Source: Phaeobacter porticola (GTDB taxonomy: Bacteria; Pseudomonadota; Alphaproteobacteria; Rhodobacterales; Rhodobacteraceae). Taken from it: 64,000 nt of DNA. Positions 26,838 to 36,099 of this stretch are shown here, in pieces. Each line of letters starts with the position of its first letter. Positions within the stretch are counted from its first letter, which is position 1. The stretch is from the NCBI RefSeq assembly GCF_001888185.1, contig NZ_CP016364.1:2046001-2110000 (forward strand), read 5' to 3'. The translations under genes were made by a program, and so were the position numbers. Below the pieces are notes generated by a model. It was not told the origin of the DNA. It worked only from the letters and a program-made list of their open reading frames with translations, and made no database searches.

Positions 26838-26940
26838 AGGTTTCTCCTCCCATTTAATTGGATTGTTCCGGGTCTGCGCCCGAAACAGGTCTTGTCGAGT
26901 GACGCAACCCTAGCTGTACCCTGCGTCATGTGAATACCTA

Positions 26941-26951
26941 CTACTGCGTAG
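26941..26951. promoter_or_regulatory. Palindrome CTACTGCGTAG upstream of dctP
   Basis: CTAC-TGC-GTAG is a perfect interrupted palindrome about 105 bases upstream of the dctP start. Its position between a TRAP operon and a LuxR-type response regulator makes it a candidate binding site for that regulator. No footprint knowledge is claimed. Confidence 0.4.
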
Positions 26952-26960
26952 AAAACCGCA

Positions 26961-26985
26961 ATTTGGCCAAATTTTTTGGCCAAAA
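26961..26985. promoter_or_regulatory. Tandem palindromes ATTTGGCCAAAT / TTTTGGCCAAAA
   Basis: Two perfect 12-bp palindromes, 26961-26972 and 26974-26985, with centres 13 bases apart in the divergent promoter region. They look like a double operator. The binding protein is unknown. Confidence 0.5.
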
Positions 26986-27023
26986 TCCGGGCAGGCTGTG
27001 TCTGGGGCATGAGGCGCGTCTGA

Positions 27024-27048
27024 CATTCGTGCGGTGACCGCACGAATG
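27024..27048. promoter_or_regulatory. Palindrome CATTCGTGCGG-TGA-CCGCACGAATG
   Basis: A perfect 11-bp inverted repeat with a 3-base centre, 42 bases before the histidine kinase start. Too close to the gene to be a terminator of anything upstream, so an operator or leader hairpin for the kinase-regulator operon is more likely. Confidence 0.55.
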
Positions 27049-27089
27049 GGGGCTTTGATTCTCAAATCGGATTGCGTAACGATTCGACT

Positions 27090-28523
27090 ATGCGCTTGAT
27101 CCCCGATTTCCTACGCCCGAACTACGCCCAGAAACTGTCCCTCCTGGCCACTTTACCGCTGATTATTGCAGGGGCAGCCATTGCCGTGCTGGTCGCCGTA
27201 CAGTCCCGCGCGCTGGCCGAACGGGAGATCAAAGCGTTGGAACAACAGCTGTTGCAGGCCAAGATGGCTGAGCTGCGCAACTACGTAACCCAGGCGCGCA
27301 ACGGGTTTTCACATATCTACGGGCTGGCCGCGCCCGATGACGAAGAGGCCAAAGAAAAAGTAACCCAGATCCTCAGCGCGATGATTTATGACCGGGACGG
27401 GTTCTTCTTTGTCTATGACTACGAGGGCACCAATTTGGTTAGTCCGCGCCAAACGGAGTTCATCAACAAGAACTGGCGTGGTCTGACTGACAGCCGCGGC
27501 ACGCCGGTCGTGGATGAATTCATCCGCCTTGCCCGTCAGGGGGCCGGTTGGCACACCTTCATGTGGGAAAAGCCCTCGACTGGCGAAGAGGCGCAAATGG
27601 TGGCCTATGTGCTTGGGTTGCAGGACTGGCAATGGGCCATCGGCACAGGGGTGTTCATCGACGATGTGCTGGCCTCCGTCGCGGCCTCCCGCGCCGAGGT
27701 TGAGGCCCGCATTCGCCGCACGTTCTACTATATCGGCGGCATCACCCTCTTTGCGCTGGGACTGGTCTTTGCCTCAGGCATGGTGCTGAACATCCGCGAA
27801 CGTCGTCTGGCCGATGCTAAGCTGAAGGAGCTGACACAGCGTGTGTTTGACGCCCAGGAAGAGGAACGCGGCCGCGTCGCGCGCGAATTGCATGACGGGA
27901 TTAGCCAGCTCTTGGTCGGGGTCCGCTATGCGCTGGACAATGCCCGCAGGCGATTGTCGCGCGGTGATTTTGATCGGGTCGAGGAGCCGCTGAACAAAGG
28001 CATCTCGCATCTCGGCACGGCCATCACCGAAGTTCGCCGCATCAGCCGCGATCTGCGCCCCGGTGTGCTGGATGATCTGGGTCTAGGGCCGGCGCTAAAG
28101 GCGTTAACGGACGATTTTGCCACCCGAACCGGCATTGAGACCCGGTTCAGCACTGTTGTCTTCCGCAACCGCCTGGACGGCGAGGCGAAGATCGCGCTCT
28201 ACCGCATTGCGCAGGAGGCATTGACCAATATCGAACGCCACGCTGAGGCCACCGAGGTCAGCATGGATCTGCGTGGCCATGCCCGCGGTGCCACCATGCG
28301 GATCAGCGATAATGGCCGGGGCCTGCCCGCCGCACAGGATCGCGGCGGCCCGGGTATCGGGCTGCGTAACATGCAGGAACGGATCGAACAGCTTGACGGC
28401 ACCCTCAGAATTTTGTCATCACGGGGCACGCAAGGCGGCACGGTGATCGAGGTTCTGCTGCCGCTGAGCCATCTGCTGCCACCCGGAAACGCGGCCAATA
28501 CGGCCACCAAACGGTTGTCCTGA
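27090..28523 (+). CDS. Cache-domain sensor histidine kinase (HisKA_3 type)
   Basis: A 477-aa inner-membrane kinase. TM1 at about 16-38, a periplasmic single Cache domain (about 90-185, with DRDGFFFVYDYEGTNLV and WQWAIGTGVFIDDV), TM2 at about 212-234, then the dimerisation/phosphorylation box EEERGRVARELHDGISQLL with the phospho-accepting His near 268, and a HATPase domain (EALTNIERHAEATEV, ISDNGRGL, GIGLRNMQERI). It pairs with the LuxR-type regulator downstream. Being divergent from dctP, it may sense the transported substrate. The ATG at 27090 is preferred to the TTG at 27072; neither has a strong Shine-Dalgarno. Confidence 0.9.
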   Translation: MRLIPDFLRPNYAQKLSLLATLPLIIAGAAIAVLVAVQSRALAEREIKALEQQLLQAKMAELRNYVTQARNGFSHIYGLAAPDDEEAKEKVTQILSAMIYDRDGFFFVYDYEGTNLVSPRQTEFINKNWRGLTDSRGTPVVDEFIRLARQGAGWHTFMWEKPSTGEEAQMVAYVLGLQDWQWAIGTGVFIDDVLASVAASRAEVEARIRRTFYYIGGITLFALGLVFASGMVLNIRERRLADAKLKELTQRVFDAQEEERGRVARELHDGISQLLVGVRYALDNARRRLSRGDFDRVEEPLNKGISHLGTAITEVRRISRDLRPGVLDDLGLGPALKALTDDFATRTGIETRFSTVVFRNRLDGEAKIALYRIAQEALTNIERHAEATEVSMDLRGHARGATMRISDNGRGLPAAQDRGGPGIGLRNMQERIEQLDGTLRILSSRGTQGGTVIEVLLPLSHLLPPGNAANTATKRLS

Positions 28524-28600
28524 GCCAAACCCCGCGCCCTGCCCGATCTGTCATCATGAGTTGGGCAGCTGAAAGCGCGCAAGCCACATAAGGGGCGATG

Positions 28601-29245
28601 ATGCCAAACACCATTCGCGTTCTGATCGTAGACGATCACCCAATGGTCGCCGAGGGCATCCAGTCCATCCTCGAAAGCTATGACGACATCGAAGTCGTGG
28701 GCATTCCCAGCAATGGCGAAGAGGCCGTGACCGAGGCCCGCGCGCTGACCCCGGATGTGATCCTGATGGACCTCAATATGCCCAAACTCGGCGGGTTGAG
28801 TGCGACAGAAATCATCCTGGAACAATCGCCCGCCACCCGTATCCTCATCCTGTCTATGCACGACAGCCCGGAATACATCTCCAGCGCGCTGGCCCATGGC
28901 GCCATGGGCTATGTGCTGAAAGATGTCCCGACCGAGGAAATTCGTCAGGCCATCGACACCGTGATGCGCGGCGAGACCTATCTGTGCACCGGTGCCGAAG
29001 GCTCGCTCAAACCTAAGGACGACCCCGCCCGCGAGGCTCTGACCGGTCGCGAACAGACCATATTATTGGAACTGGCACAGGGCAAATCGAACAAGGATGT
29101 GGCGCTGGTGCTGGATATTTCTGTGCGCACCGTGGAAACCCATCGCAAGAACATCAAACGCAAACTGGGAATTTCCTCGACTGCGGGCCTCACCCGCTAT
29201 GCGCTTGAACACGGCGTCTTGCAGGGCACCGGTCACAGTTTCTGA
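28601..29245 (+). CDS. LuxR/NarL-family response regulator
   Basis: A 214-aa protein: receiver domain with VLIVDDHPMVAEGIQ (acidic pocket), phospho-acceptor Asp near 57 in VILMDLNMP, and KDVPTEEI; then a LuxR-type helix-turn-helix (LTGREQTILLELAQGKSNKDVALVLDISVRTVETHRKNIKRKLG). AGGGG lies five bases before this ATG; the ATG three bases earlier is an alternative. It follows the kinase gene after 77 bases and is its expected partner. Target likely the TRAP promoter (inferred from position). Confidence 0.92.
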   Translation: MPNTIRVLIVDDHPMVAEGIQSILESYDDIEVVGIPSNGEEAVTEARALTPDVILMDLNMPKLGGLSATEIILEQSPATRILILSMHDSPEYISSALAHGAMGYVLKDVPTEEIRQAIDTVMRGETYLCTGAEGSLKPKDDPAREALTGREQTILLELAQGKSNKDVALVLDISVRTVETHRKNIKRKLGISSTAGLTRYALEHGVLQGTGHSF

Positions 29246-29570
29246 CCCGCCCACCCAGCAGGCTTTGCCTTGTGACGTACGCGTGCCGCGATGCAGCGTC
29301 ATGAAATCCAAAAAATAGGTCCATAGCGCATCATATTTTATCTCAAAGCCCTTCCGCGCTGTTCGACGAGACGACCATCAACACAGGAAGACCCTTGCCT
29401 TTAGGGCCGATACGATCCGACATTCCATGCCGCATAACGTTAAAATGTCGCCAGAAACGCCAAACACGCAACATAATGTCCCAAACAGGGGTATTTTCGG
29501 TTCATTTCCCTGTTGACGCCCTCTGCCCCCAGTCATAAGGTCCGCTTTAACGCTAGAAGGAGCCAACACG
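29246..29570 (+). other. Upstream region of the ilv operon
   Basis: About 325 bases after the response regulator with no gene I can support. It should contain the ilv promoter ahead of the leader peptide at 29571. No terminator with a clear T-tract was found for the two-component genes. Confidence 0.45.
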
Positions 29571-29618
29571 ATGAAAATCCTAGTCGTAGTCGTAGGAACC
29601 ACGCGCATGGGCCGGTAA
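29571..29618 (+). CDS. ilv operon leader peptide
   Basis: A 15-codon frame, MKILVVVVGTTRMGR, with AGAAGGAG upstream at normal spacing. It has one Ile, one Leu and four consecutive Val codons, so ribosomes would pause here when branched-chain aminoacyl-tRNAs run low. The 3' codons (ACG CGC ATG GGC CGG) form the first arm of the antiterminator. It precedes acetolactate synthase genes, the first committed step of the same pathway. Confidence 0.9.
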   Translation: MKILVVVVGTTRMGR

Positions 29619-29673
29619 CGGTACACCATAATCCAACCCATGCGCCTCCGACCAGAAATCGGGGGCTTTTTTT
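29603..29673 (+). promoter_or_regulatory. Transcription attenuator of ilvIH
   Basis: Two exclusive foldings can be read. Antiterminator: GCGCATGGG (29603-29611, inside the leader peptide) pairs perfectly with CCCATGCGC (29637-29645). Terminator: GCCTCCGA (29644-29651) pairs with TCGGGGGC (29659-29666, one G-U pair) followed by seven Ts. Ribosome completion of the leader covers the first arm and favours termination; stalling at the Ile/Leu/Val codons frees it and allows read-through into ilvI. Confidence 0.88.
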
Positions 29674-29713
29674 ATGCGAAACAGAACGATGCCGCCAATT
29701 GGAGCTAAAGCAG

Positions 29714-31465
29714 ATGAAACGTGAGATGACCGGCGCAAAAATGGTTGTTCAGGCCCTGAAGGATCAGGGGGTGGACACGGTCTTTGGCTATCCCGGCGGT
29801 GCTGTTCTGCCGATTTATGACGAGATCTTTTTGCAGAATGATATCCGGCACATTCTGGTGCGCCACGAACAGGGTGCGGTGCACGCCGCCGAGGGCTATG
29901 CCCGCTCCACCGGCAAGCCCGGTGTTGTTCTGGTGACCTCTGGTCCCGGTGCGACCAATGCGGTGACCGGCCTCACAGACGCCTTGCTCGACTCCATTCC
30001 GCTGGTGGTTCTGACCGGCCAGGTGCCGACCTTCATGATCGGCTCCGACGCCTTCCAGGAGGCCGACACCGTGGGCATCACCCGCCCCTGTACCAAACAC
30101 AACTGGCTGGTGAAGGACACCGAGAAGCTGGCAGGCACCTTGCATGAGGCCTTTCATGTGGCCACTGCCGGCCGCCCCGGACCGGTACTGATCGACATCC
30201 CGAAGGATGTGCAGTTTGCCACCGGCACCTATCAGGATCCCAAACCCGCCGCGTCGCATTACCAGCCGCCGGTAAAAGGCGATCTGGAGGCCATCACCGA
30301 GCTGGTCGCTGCTATGGAAACCGCCAAGCGCCCGGTGTTCTACACCGGCGGCGGTGTTATCAACTCCGGCCCCGGCGCCAGCCAGCTGCTGCGCGAGCTC
30401 GCCGAGGCAACGGGAATCCCGGTGACCTCGACGCTGATGGGGCTCGGCGCCTATCCGGCCTCCGGCAAAAACTGGCTGGGGATGCTGGGCATGCACGGGT
30501 TGTATGAGGCCAATATGGCGATGCACGACTGCGATCTGATGATCAATATCGGCGCGCGCTTTGATGACCGCATCACCGGCCGTCTTGATGCCTTTAGCCC
30601 GAATTCAACCAAGGCACATATTGATATCGACCCCTCGTCGATCAACAAGGTGATCCGCGTGGATATCCCGATTGTCGGCGACATCGGCCATGTGCTTGAA
30701 GATATTCTGAAAGTCTGGAAAAGCCGCGGCCGCAAGGTGGACAGCGCCGCCATTGCCAAATGGCAGGAACAGATCAGTGAATGGCGCGATATCCGCTGCC
30801 TGGCCTACACCGGCTCTGAAACGACCATCAAACCGCAATACGCTCTTGAACGGCTTGAGGCCCTGACGAAGGATCGCAATCGCTATATCACCACCGAAGT
30901 GGGCCAGCACCAGATGTGGGCGGCGCAATACCTCGGCTTTGAAGATCCCAATCGTTGGATGACCTCCGGTGGCCTTGGCACTATGGGCTATGGCACGCCA
31001 GCTTCTATTGGGGTGCAGGTGGCACACCCGGACGCGCTGGTAATCAACGTCGCGGGCGAAGCGTCCTGGTTGATGAACATGCAGGAAATGGGCACTGCCG
31101 TGCAATACCGCCTGCCGGTGAAACAGTTCATCCTGAACAATGAACGCCTTGGCATGGTGCGCCAGTGGCAGGAACTGCTGCATGGTGAACGCTACAGCCA
31201 CTCCTGGTCCGAAGCGCTGCCCGATTTCGTGAAGCTCGCCGAAGCTTTCGGAGCCAAAGGCATCATCTGCAAAGACCCCAAAGATCTGGACGATGCAATC
31301 ATGGAGATGCTCGACTATGACGGGCCGGTGATCTTTGACTGTCTGGTGGAGAAGCACGAAAACTGCTTCCCGATGATCCCCTCGGGCAAGGCACATAACG
31401 AGATGCTGCTGGGCGAAGCCGACACACAAGGCGTCATCCAGGCTGGCGGCGCGGTGCTGGTTTAA
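29714..31465 (+). CDS. ilvI: Acetolactate synthase large subunit
   Basis: A 583-aa ThDP enzyme joining two pyruvates, or pyruvate and 2-oxobutyrate, to 2-acetohydroxy acids for valine, leucine and isoleucine. The ThDP-activating glutamate lies in the VRHEQGAVHAAEGYAR stretch; the FAD region and the C-terminal ThDP/Mg motif (INVAGEASWLMNMQE, GEAS instead of GDGS as in related alphaproteobacteria) are present. The start has GGAGC upstream; the longer open frame includes the leader and is not coding. Controlled by the upstream attenuator and paired with ilvN. Confidence 0.95.
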   Translation: MKREMTGAKMVVQALKDQGVDTVFGYPGGAVLPIYDEIFLQNDIRHILVRHEQGAVHAAEGYARSTGKPGVVLVTSGPGATNAVTGLTDALLDSIPLVVLTGQVPTFMIGSDAFQEADTVGITRPCTKHNWLVKDTEKLAGTLHEAFHVATAGRPGPVLIDIPKDVQFATGTYQDPKPAASHYQPPVKGDLEAITELVAAMETAKRPVFYTGGGVINSGPGASQLLRELAEATGIPVTSTLMGLGAYPASGKNWLGMLGMHGLYEANMAMHDCDLMINIGARFDDRITGRLDAFSPNSTKAHIDIDPSSINKVIRVDIPIVGDIGHVLEDILKVWKSRGRKVDSAAIAKWQEQISEWRDIRCLAYTGSETTIKPQYALERLEALTKDRNRYITTEVGQHQMWAAQYLGFEDPNRWMTSGGLGTMGYGTPASIGVQVAHPDALVINVAGEASWLMNMQEMGTAVQYRLPVKQFILNNERLGMVRQWQELLHGERYSHSWSEALPDFVKLAEAFGAKGIICKDPKDLDDAIMEMLDYDGPVIFDCLVEKHENCFPMIPSGKAHNEMLLGEADTQGVIQAGGAVLV

Positions 31466-31531
31466 CCCAGGCTATGAACAGATTCTGCAGGGCGTTGTCG
31501 CCCTGCCCCGGAATTTAGGAAAGGGACTTAA

Positions 31532-32092
31532 ATGTCTGCCCTACATATCAAAAAAGGCTCCACCAGCCACTCCGCCTATAACCTGCGTCCGAATTTTTCG
31601 GATGTTCAGGAACGCCACACCATCACCATTCTGGTGGAAAATGAACCCGGCGTTCTGGCCCGCGTGATCGGCCTGTTCTCCGGTCGTGGCTACAACATCG
31701 ACAGCCTCACCGTGGCCGAGGTTGATCATACAGGCCATCTGTCGCGCATCACCATCGTCACCACCGGCACCCCGCAGGTGATTGAGCAGATCAAGGCGCA
31801 GCTGGGCCGGATCGTTTCCGTGCATGAGGTCACCGATCTCACCGTGGCAGGTCCCTTTGTCGAGCGTGAGCTGGCCATCGTGAAAGTGGTCGGCGAGGGA
31901 GAAAAACGCGTCGAGGCGATGCGCCTGGCCGAGATTTTTCGCGCGAAAGTGGTCGATACCACGCTCAACAGTTTCATTTTTGAACTGACCGGCGCGCCGG
32001 ACAAGATCGACGCATTTGCCGAGATGATGCGCCCCTTAGGGCTGACCAAGATCGCCCGGACCGGCGTCGCCGCGCTGCTGCGTGGCAGCTGA
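31532..32092 (+). CDS. ilvN: Acetolactate synthase small (regulatory) subunit
   Basis: A 186-aa protein. The N-terminal ACT domain reads HTITILVENEPGVLARVIGLFSGRGYNIDSL, the valine-binding region for feedback inhibition, and the C-terminal ACT-like half has ELAIVKVVGEGEKRVEAMRLAEIF. It activates and confers valine sensitivity on the large subunit. It lies 66 bases after ilvI with AGGAAAGGG before the ATG and is followed directly by a terminator. The name ilvH is equally used. Confidence 0.94.
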   Translation: MSALHIKKGSTSHSAYNLRPNFSDVQERHTITILVENEPGVLARVIGLFSGRGYNIDSLTVAEVDHTGHLSRITIVTTGTPQVIEQIKAQLGRIVSVHEVTDLTVAGPFVERELAIVKVVGEGEKRVEAMRLAEIFRAKVVDTTLNSFIFELTGAPDKIDAFAEMMRPLGLTKIARTGVAALLRGS

Positions 32093-32119
32093 TCTGCGCT
32101 GATATCTGACAAAACGATG

Positions 32120-32147
32120 AGAGGCTGCGCGTGGCGCAGCCTCTTTT
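32120..32147 (+). terminator. Rho-independent terminator of the ilv operon
   Basis: AGAGGCTGCGC, loop GTG, GCGCAGCCTCT followed by TTTT. A perfect 11-bp stem 28 bases after the ilvN stop. Confidence 0.9.
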
Positions 32148-32208
32148 CCCATTGTGGTCTCCGTTAGGGGTAAAACCGGATGCGCGCAGGCCCCGACAAA
32201 TGATCAAG

Positions 32209-32706
32209 CTAGCCGCTGCGGCGTTTTGACAATGCGCGTGCCTCGCGTGCAAGTTTGTCCGGAAACGACACTACCGTACAACGACTGTCCTCCCCTCGAA
32301 CCCCACGCCGATCCACAGCTGCCGCCCCCTTGAGCTGCTGGCGCGTTACTTTACTCACTGGGTCAAAGGCCGCAGAATTGGGATACAGCGGGTCACTCTG
32401 CGCGTCTTCCCATGACATCACGGTCGCACGGGATCTGCTGGACGGCGGCTTGCTTTGTGCCTCATGCTGCGCCCGTGCCAAACGTGTCGTAAGTTCCGGA
32501 CACTGGCTTTCTTCAATCAGCCGCACATCACGCGCCAATCGCAGATTCCCCGTGGCGCAGACCGAAAAGGCAACACAGTCGCCTTTGTTCAGAGACATCG
32601 GTTCATCTTGCAAGGTCCAGTGATAATACACCAGATCGCCGTGATCTTCGCACCAGATCACGGCTTGTTTCAGGTTGAAGTCCGTCCACAGAACGACACC
32701 AATCAT
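32209..32706 (-). CDS. Conserved protein of unknown function
   Basis: A 165-aa protein. I place the start at the ATG at 32706 (MIGVVLWTDFNLKQAVIWCED) because GAGGT stands five bases upstream; a GTG at 32718 is possible. The first 70 residues look like a small beta-rich domain of the cold-shock/OB type (VVLWTDFNLKQAVIWCEDHG, GDCVAFSV) but the nucleic-acid motifs are not clear. The second half is polar and probably disordered, with a basic end. It is divergent from the XRE regulator, and both may share control. Function unknown. Confidence 0.65.
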   Translation of the reverse strand: MIGVVLWTDFNLKQAVIWCEDHGDLVYYHWTLQDEPMSLNKGDCVAFSVCATGNLRLARDVRLIEESQCPELTTRLARAQHEAQSKPPSSRSRATVMSWEDAQSDPLYPNSAAFDPVSKVTRQQLKGAAAVDRRGVRGEDSRCTVVSFPDKLAREARALSKRRSG

Positions 32707-32927
32707 ATCATACCTCACATTGATACTATACTATTCTGAGATAAATCACCGGATAGGGACACCGAAAAACCATGGACAAACCTGCACCAATTTGTGTCTG
32801 ATTTATGCAGATTTGACGCCATATAGCGTCAATCAAACATGATATTATCTATGAGTATGTTATCTTGTTCCCCGGACACCGCAAGATTTTGTGTTCTGGC
32901 CAACCAGATACATATAGGATGTTATCC

Positions 32928-33731
32928 GTGACAAGGACCAACCATAATCGTTCTCCAGCCGAACTGCGCAATATGTTCGGGGCTAATCTGCGTCATCTGG
33001 CCCAGGGTCATCCGTCAATCTCAGAACTGTCACGCCGTCTTGGGATCAACCGGACACAGTTCAACCGCTACCTCACGGGAGAAAGCTTTCCACGGCCAGA
33101 TGTGCTGGATCGGATCTGCTCCTTTTTTGAGGTTGATGCACGGATTCTGCTAGACCCAGTGGAACATTTGGCCTGCAAAGGCCAAATCGTACAGGGACAG
33201 GTTCTCGGTGAGTTCCTTGGCCCCGGTGTCAGCAAACTGTCGGAAGAATTCTTCCCCTCCGGGATCTATCAGTTCCTGCGCCGCAGTTTTGTGCGCCATG
33301 ATCGGTATATTCTGGGGCTGGTGCGCGTGTTTCGCCAAGAGGCGGTCACCTATGTGCGCGGCTATGAGGCCAAGGCTGCCATGCGTTATCAAGGGTTGCC
33401 CAGTGACCCTCGATCACGTGAATTTCGCGGCTATGCCTCGGTGCAGGATGATGGTGTGACCTTTACCCTGACCCGGCGCGGCGCTGTAACGGCGTCATTC
33501 AACTATCTGGCCAAAGTCCCGTCAATGGAGGCCAATATCTGGGCTGGATACGTCGCGCGTGCCTGCCGCGAGAGCGACACAGCCGACCGGGTGACCCGGA
33601 TGATATACGAGCATCTGGGCCAGGAACCCTCCAACATTCTCAGCGCTGCGCGCCGCGCCGGTTTTGTCGAACAACATGAGCTGAGCCCCTTTCAACAGCG
33701 CCTTCTGGGGGGCGGCACGCGGTTTCGCTAG
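32928..33731 (+). CDS. XRE-type helix-turn-helix regulator
   Basis: About 267 aa from the GTG at 32928, which has AGGA at good spacing; an ATG at 32919 is an alternative. The N-terminal HTH is clear (FGANLRHLAQGHPSISELSRRLGINRTQFNRYLTGESFPRPDVLDRI). The C-terminal 190 residues form an unrecognised domain, with FFPSGIYQFLRRSF and VTYVRGYEAKAAMRYQG, that may bind a ligand. The architecture recurs in Rhodobacterales. Target unknown; the divergent gene is one candidate. Confidence 0.8.
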   Translation: MTRTNHNRSPAELRNMFGANLRHLAQGHPSISELSRRLGINRTQFNRYLTGESFPRPDVLDRICSFFEVDARILLDPVEHLACKGQIVQGQVLGEFLGPGVSKLSEEFFPSGIYQFLRRSFVRHDRYILGLVRVFRQEAVTYVRGYEAKAAMRYQGLPSDPRSREFRGYASVQDDGVTFTLTRRGAVTASFNYLAKVPSMEANIWAGYVARACRESDTADRVTRMIYEHLGQEPSNILSAARRAGFVEQHELSPFQQRLLGGGTRFR

Positions 33732-33747
33732 CCCCCCCGAACTAATC

Positions 33748-34518
33748 TCAGACAGTTTGGGCGACCAACCGGTACACATGCCAACTGGCATGGCCCAACA
33801 AGGGCAACACCAGCAGCAATCCAATGAACCCCGGTATCATCGCCACAAACGTGGCCACCGCAATGCCAACGGCCCATAGGATCATCAGCGCGAAATTCGC
33901 CTGAACATAGGTGAAACTGGTGATCATCGCGGTGACAAAATCCACTTCACGGTCCAAAAGCAGCGGCAGCGAAATCACCGTAATCATGTAGAGCAGCAGC
34001 GCAAATACGGCACCAACCCCGCTGCCTACCGCCAGCATGACCATCCCGTTAGCGGTCAAAAAGACACCCGCCGAGCTGGAAATATTGGTCATTGTTGAAT
34101 GGCCCAGAAACAGCGCAAAGATCATATGGCCAAGAAAGAACCAGAACAGAAAGACAATTATGATAATCGCACAGATTGATGGCAGCTGACGGCGACCTTG
34201 ATGCAGAACCACACCGAGTATTGCGCCAAAATCCAATGCCTTACCCTGCTCTAACCGATGCGAGACTTCATACAGACCAACCGCTGCAAACGGGCCGATC
34301 AGCGGGAACCCAATGGCGGCCAATACCAGCCAAAATGTGGTACCCGTGGCAACCGTGACCCAAGCCATGATCCAGCCCGCCAGAACATAGACACCGGCAA
34401 AGAACAGACCATATACCGGTTGGGCACAAAAATCGGCCCAGCCTCGACGCAAGGCCAGACGCAGCGTGCCAAGGGTCATCGGGTGCAGCTCAGGCACGCC
34501 AAAGATTTTTTCGTCCAT
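33748..34518 (-). CDS. DUF2189 membrane protein
   Basis: A 256-aa integral membrane protein with about six helices. [24 protein letters not shown] and [23 protein letters not shown] are the DUF2189 signature. The start ATG shares one base with the amidase stop (TAATG), so translation is coupled; the upstream in-frame extension is amidase sequence in another frame. A short C-terminal tail follows the last helix. Function unknown; families of this kind are often described as cytochrome c oxidase-like membrane proteins without evidence. Confidence 0.82.
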   Translation of the reverse strand: MDEKIFGVPELHPMTLGTLRLALRRGWADFCAQPVYGLFFAGVYVLAGWIMAWVTVATGTTFWLVLAAIGFPLIGPFAAVGLYEVSHRLEQGKALDFGAILGVVLHQGRRQLPSICAIIIIVFLFWFFLGHMIFALFLGHSTMTNISSSAGVFLTANGMVMLAVGSGVGAVFALLLYMITVISLPLLLDREVDFVTAMITSFTYVQANFALMILWAVGIAVATFVAMIPGFIGLLLVLPLLGHASWHVYRLVAQTV

Positions 34519-35957
34519 TAGGCGCAGCTCCCGCTTTGATTTTTGGACATAGTCGGCAGGTTTGGAGGGTGGCGGTGCGGCCATTGTGTTGCCAGGTGAT
34601 ACTGTTGACCCAACGCCAACAGATCCCGATCTTGCCCATGGGCCGCAAAGATCTGCATCCCTATCGGCAGACCTGTGTCGCCGAATCCAGCTGGCACTGC
34701 CAGACTGGGCAGCCCTAGCAGGCTGACCGGGGTCACCACCTCCATCCAACGATGATAGCTGTCCATAGCAATCCCGTTGATCTGCGCCGGGTGATCTACC
34801 TCCAGATCAAACGGCCAGCACTGCGCGGTTGGCAGAACCAGCGCATCATAGTTTTGGAACAGACGCGATGCGACGCGCTGCCAGTCCGACCGCAGATCCG
34901 ACGCCGCCTGGATTTCCCGCCCACTCAACGCAAGACCGCGCTCCAACTCCCATTGAGCACTGGATTTCAGCCGGTCAGTTTGCCCCGCGAATACTCGTAG
35001 CCCCGCTGCCACGGCAAAGGAGCGCAGCGTGATCCAGCTCTGCCAGATTCGGTCGGCCGCATAGGGGGGTGCAATGGCTTCGACCTCGTGGCCCAAATCC
35101 GCCAGACTGCGCAGTGCCTCGGCGCAAGTGTCCAGAATGCCCGGCTCCATCGGATAGGCCCCGCCCCAATCGCCAAGCCACCCAATCCGCATCGGACGGG
35201 ACTGCGGCGACGGTATCGCAGGTACAGCAGCGCCGGTGGCGGTGGACAGCGGCTGGCGTCGGTCCGGTCCGGTCATGACGTCGAGCAGGATCGCCAAATC
35301 TTCGGGACTACGCGCCATCGGGCCGTTGGTCGACAAAGGATGCATAAATAGATCGCCCCGCGGATCCGACGGGACAAGCCCCCAACTGGGGCGAAACCCA
35401 TAGACATTGCACCAACCTGCCGGATTGCGCAGCGACCCCATCATGTCTGACCCATCGGCCAGCGCCACCATACCGGTTGCCAGGGCCACTGCCGCCCCGC
35501 CGGAGGACCCGCCACAGCTGCGCGTCACATCATAAGGGTTTGCCGTCGCGCCATGAACCGGATTGAATGTATGCGAGCCAAGACCAAATTCCGGAACATT
35601 GGTCTTGCCGATGATCAACGCACCAGCCGCCCGCAGCCGTGCCACCATCAGATCATCCTGATGCGGGACAAAATCTGCCAACAAGGGCGAACCCTGAGTT
35701 GACGGCACCCCGGCAACATTTGCCAGATCCTTTACCGCAATGGGCAGACCATGCAGCGGCCCACATGTCTTTGCCCGGTCTGCGGCGGCGGCCTCTTGCA
35801 TCAGCTCATCACGGTTGCGCAATGAGACGATGGCATTGACGACGGGATTGACCACATCAATGCGGGCCAGCGTCTCTTCCATCAGCGAAACCGCCGTGCG
35901 GCGACCGGCAGATAAATCCTGCAAAATATCGCGGGCGGTGCTCAGGCTCTGGGTCAT
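34518..35957 (-). CDS. Amidase signature family enzyme
   Basis: A 479-aa amidase. The Ser-cisSer-Lys catalytic set is visible: lysine in [12 protein letters not shown], then [16 protein letters not shown] and [16 protein letters not shown] carrying the two serines. AGGAACC precedes the ATG. The family hydrolyses amides or acts in GatA; the absence of gatB/gatC neighbours and the divergent C-terminus argue for a general amidase rather than GatA. Cytoplasmic. It overlaps the DUF2189 gene by one base and follows a terminator after prfB. Confidence 0.88.
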   Translation of the reverse strand: MTQSLSTARDILQDLSAGRRTAVSLMEETLARIDVVNPVVNAIVSLRNRDELMQEAAAADRAKTCGPLHGLPIAVKDLANVAGVPSTQGSPLLADFVPHQDDLMVARLRAAGALIIGKTNVPEFGLGSHTFNPVHGATANPYDVTRSCGGSSGGAAVALATGMVALADGSDMMGSLRNPAGWCNVYGFRPSWGLVPSDPRGDLFMHPLSTNGPMARSPEDLAILLDVMTGPDRRQPLSTATGAAVPAIPSPQSRPMRIGWLGDWGGAYPMEPGILDTCAEALRSLADLGHEVEAIAPPYAADRIWQSWITLRSFAVAAGLRVFAGQTDRLKSSAQWELERGLALSGREIQAASDLRSDWQRVASRLFQNYDALVLPTAQCWPFDLEVDHPAQINGIAMDSYHRWMEVVTPVSLLGLPSLAVPAGFGDTGLPIGMQIFAAHGQDRDLLALGQQYHLATQWPHRHPPNLPTMSKNQSGSCA

Positions 35958-36013
35958 TGATGTGGTTCCTGGCTGACTGTTGCCCGCAGCCTAGCCGGGG
36001 GAATTCACAAAGA

Positions 36014-36041
36014 AAACCCGCTTGCCGGGGCAAACGGGTTT
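36014..36041 (-). terminator. Terminator after prfB
   Basis: A 13-bp stem with one mismatch (AAACCCGCTTGCC / GGCAAACGGGTTT), followed on the minus strand by TTTTCTTT. It separates prfB from the amidase operon. Confidence 0.7.
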
Positions 36042-36099
36042 CGATTATTTCTGCGCAAGCCATCCCACCGCACCGAGATCGGCCCGGCAGAGGTCAGGG

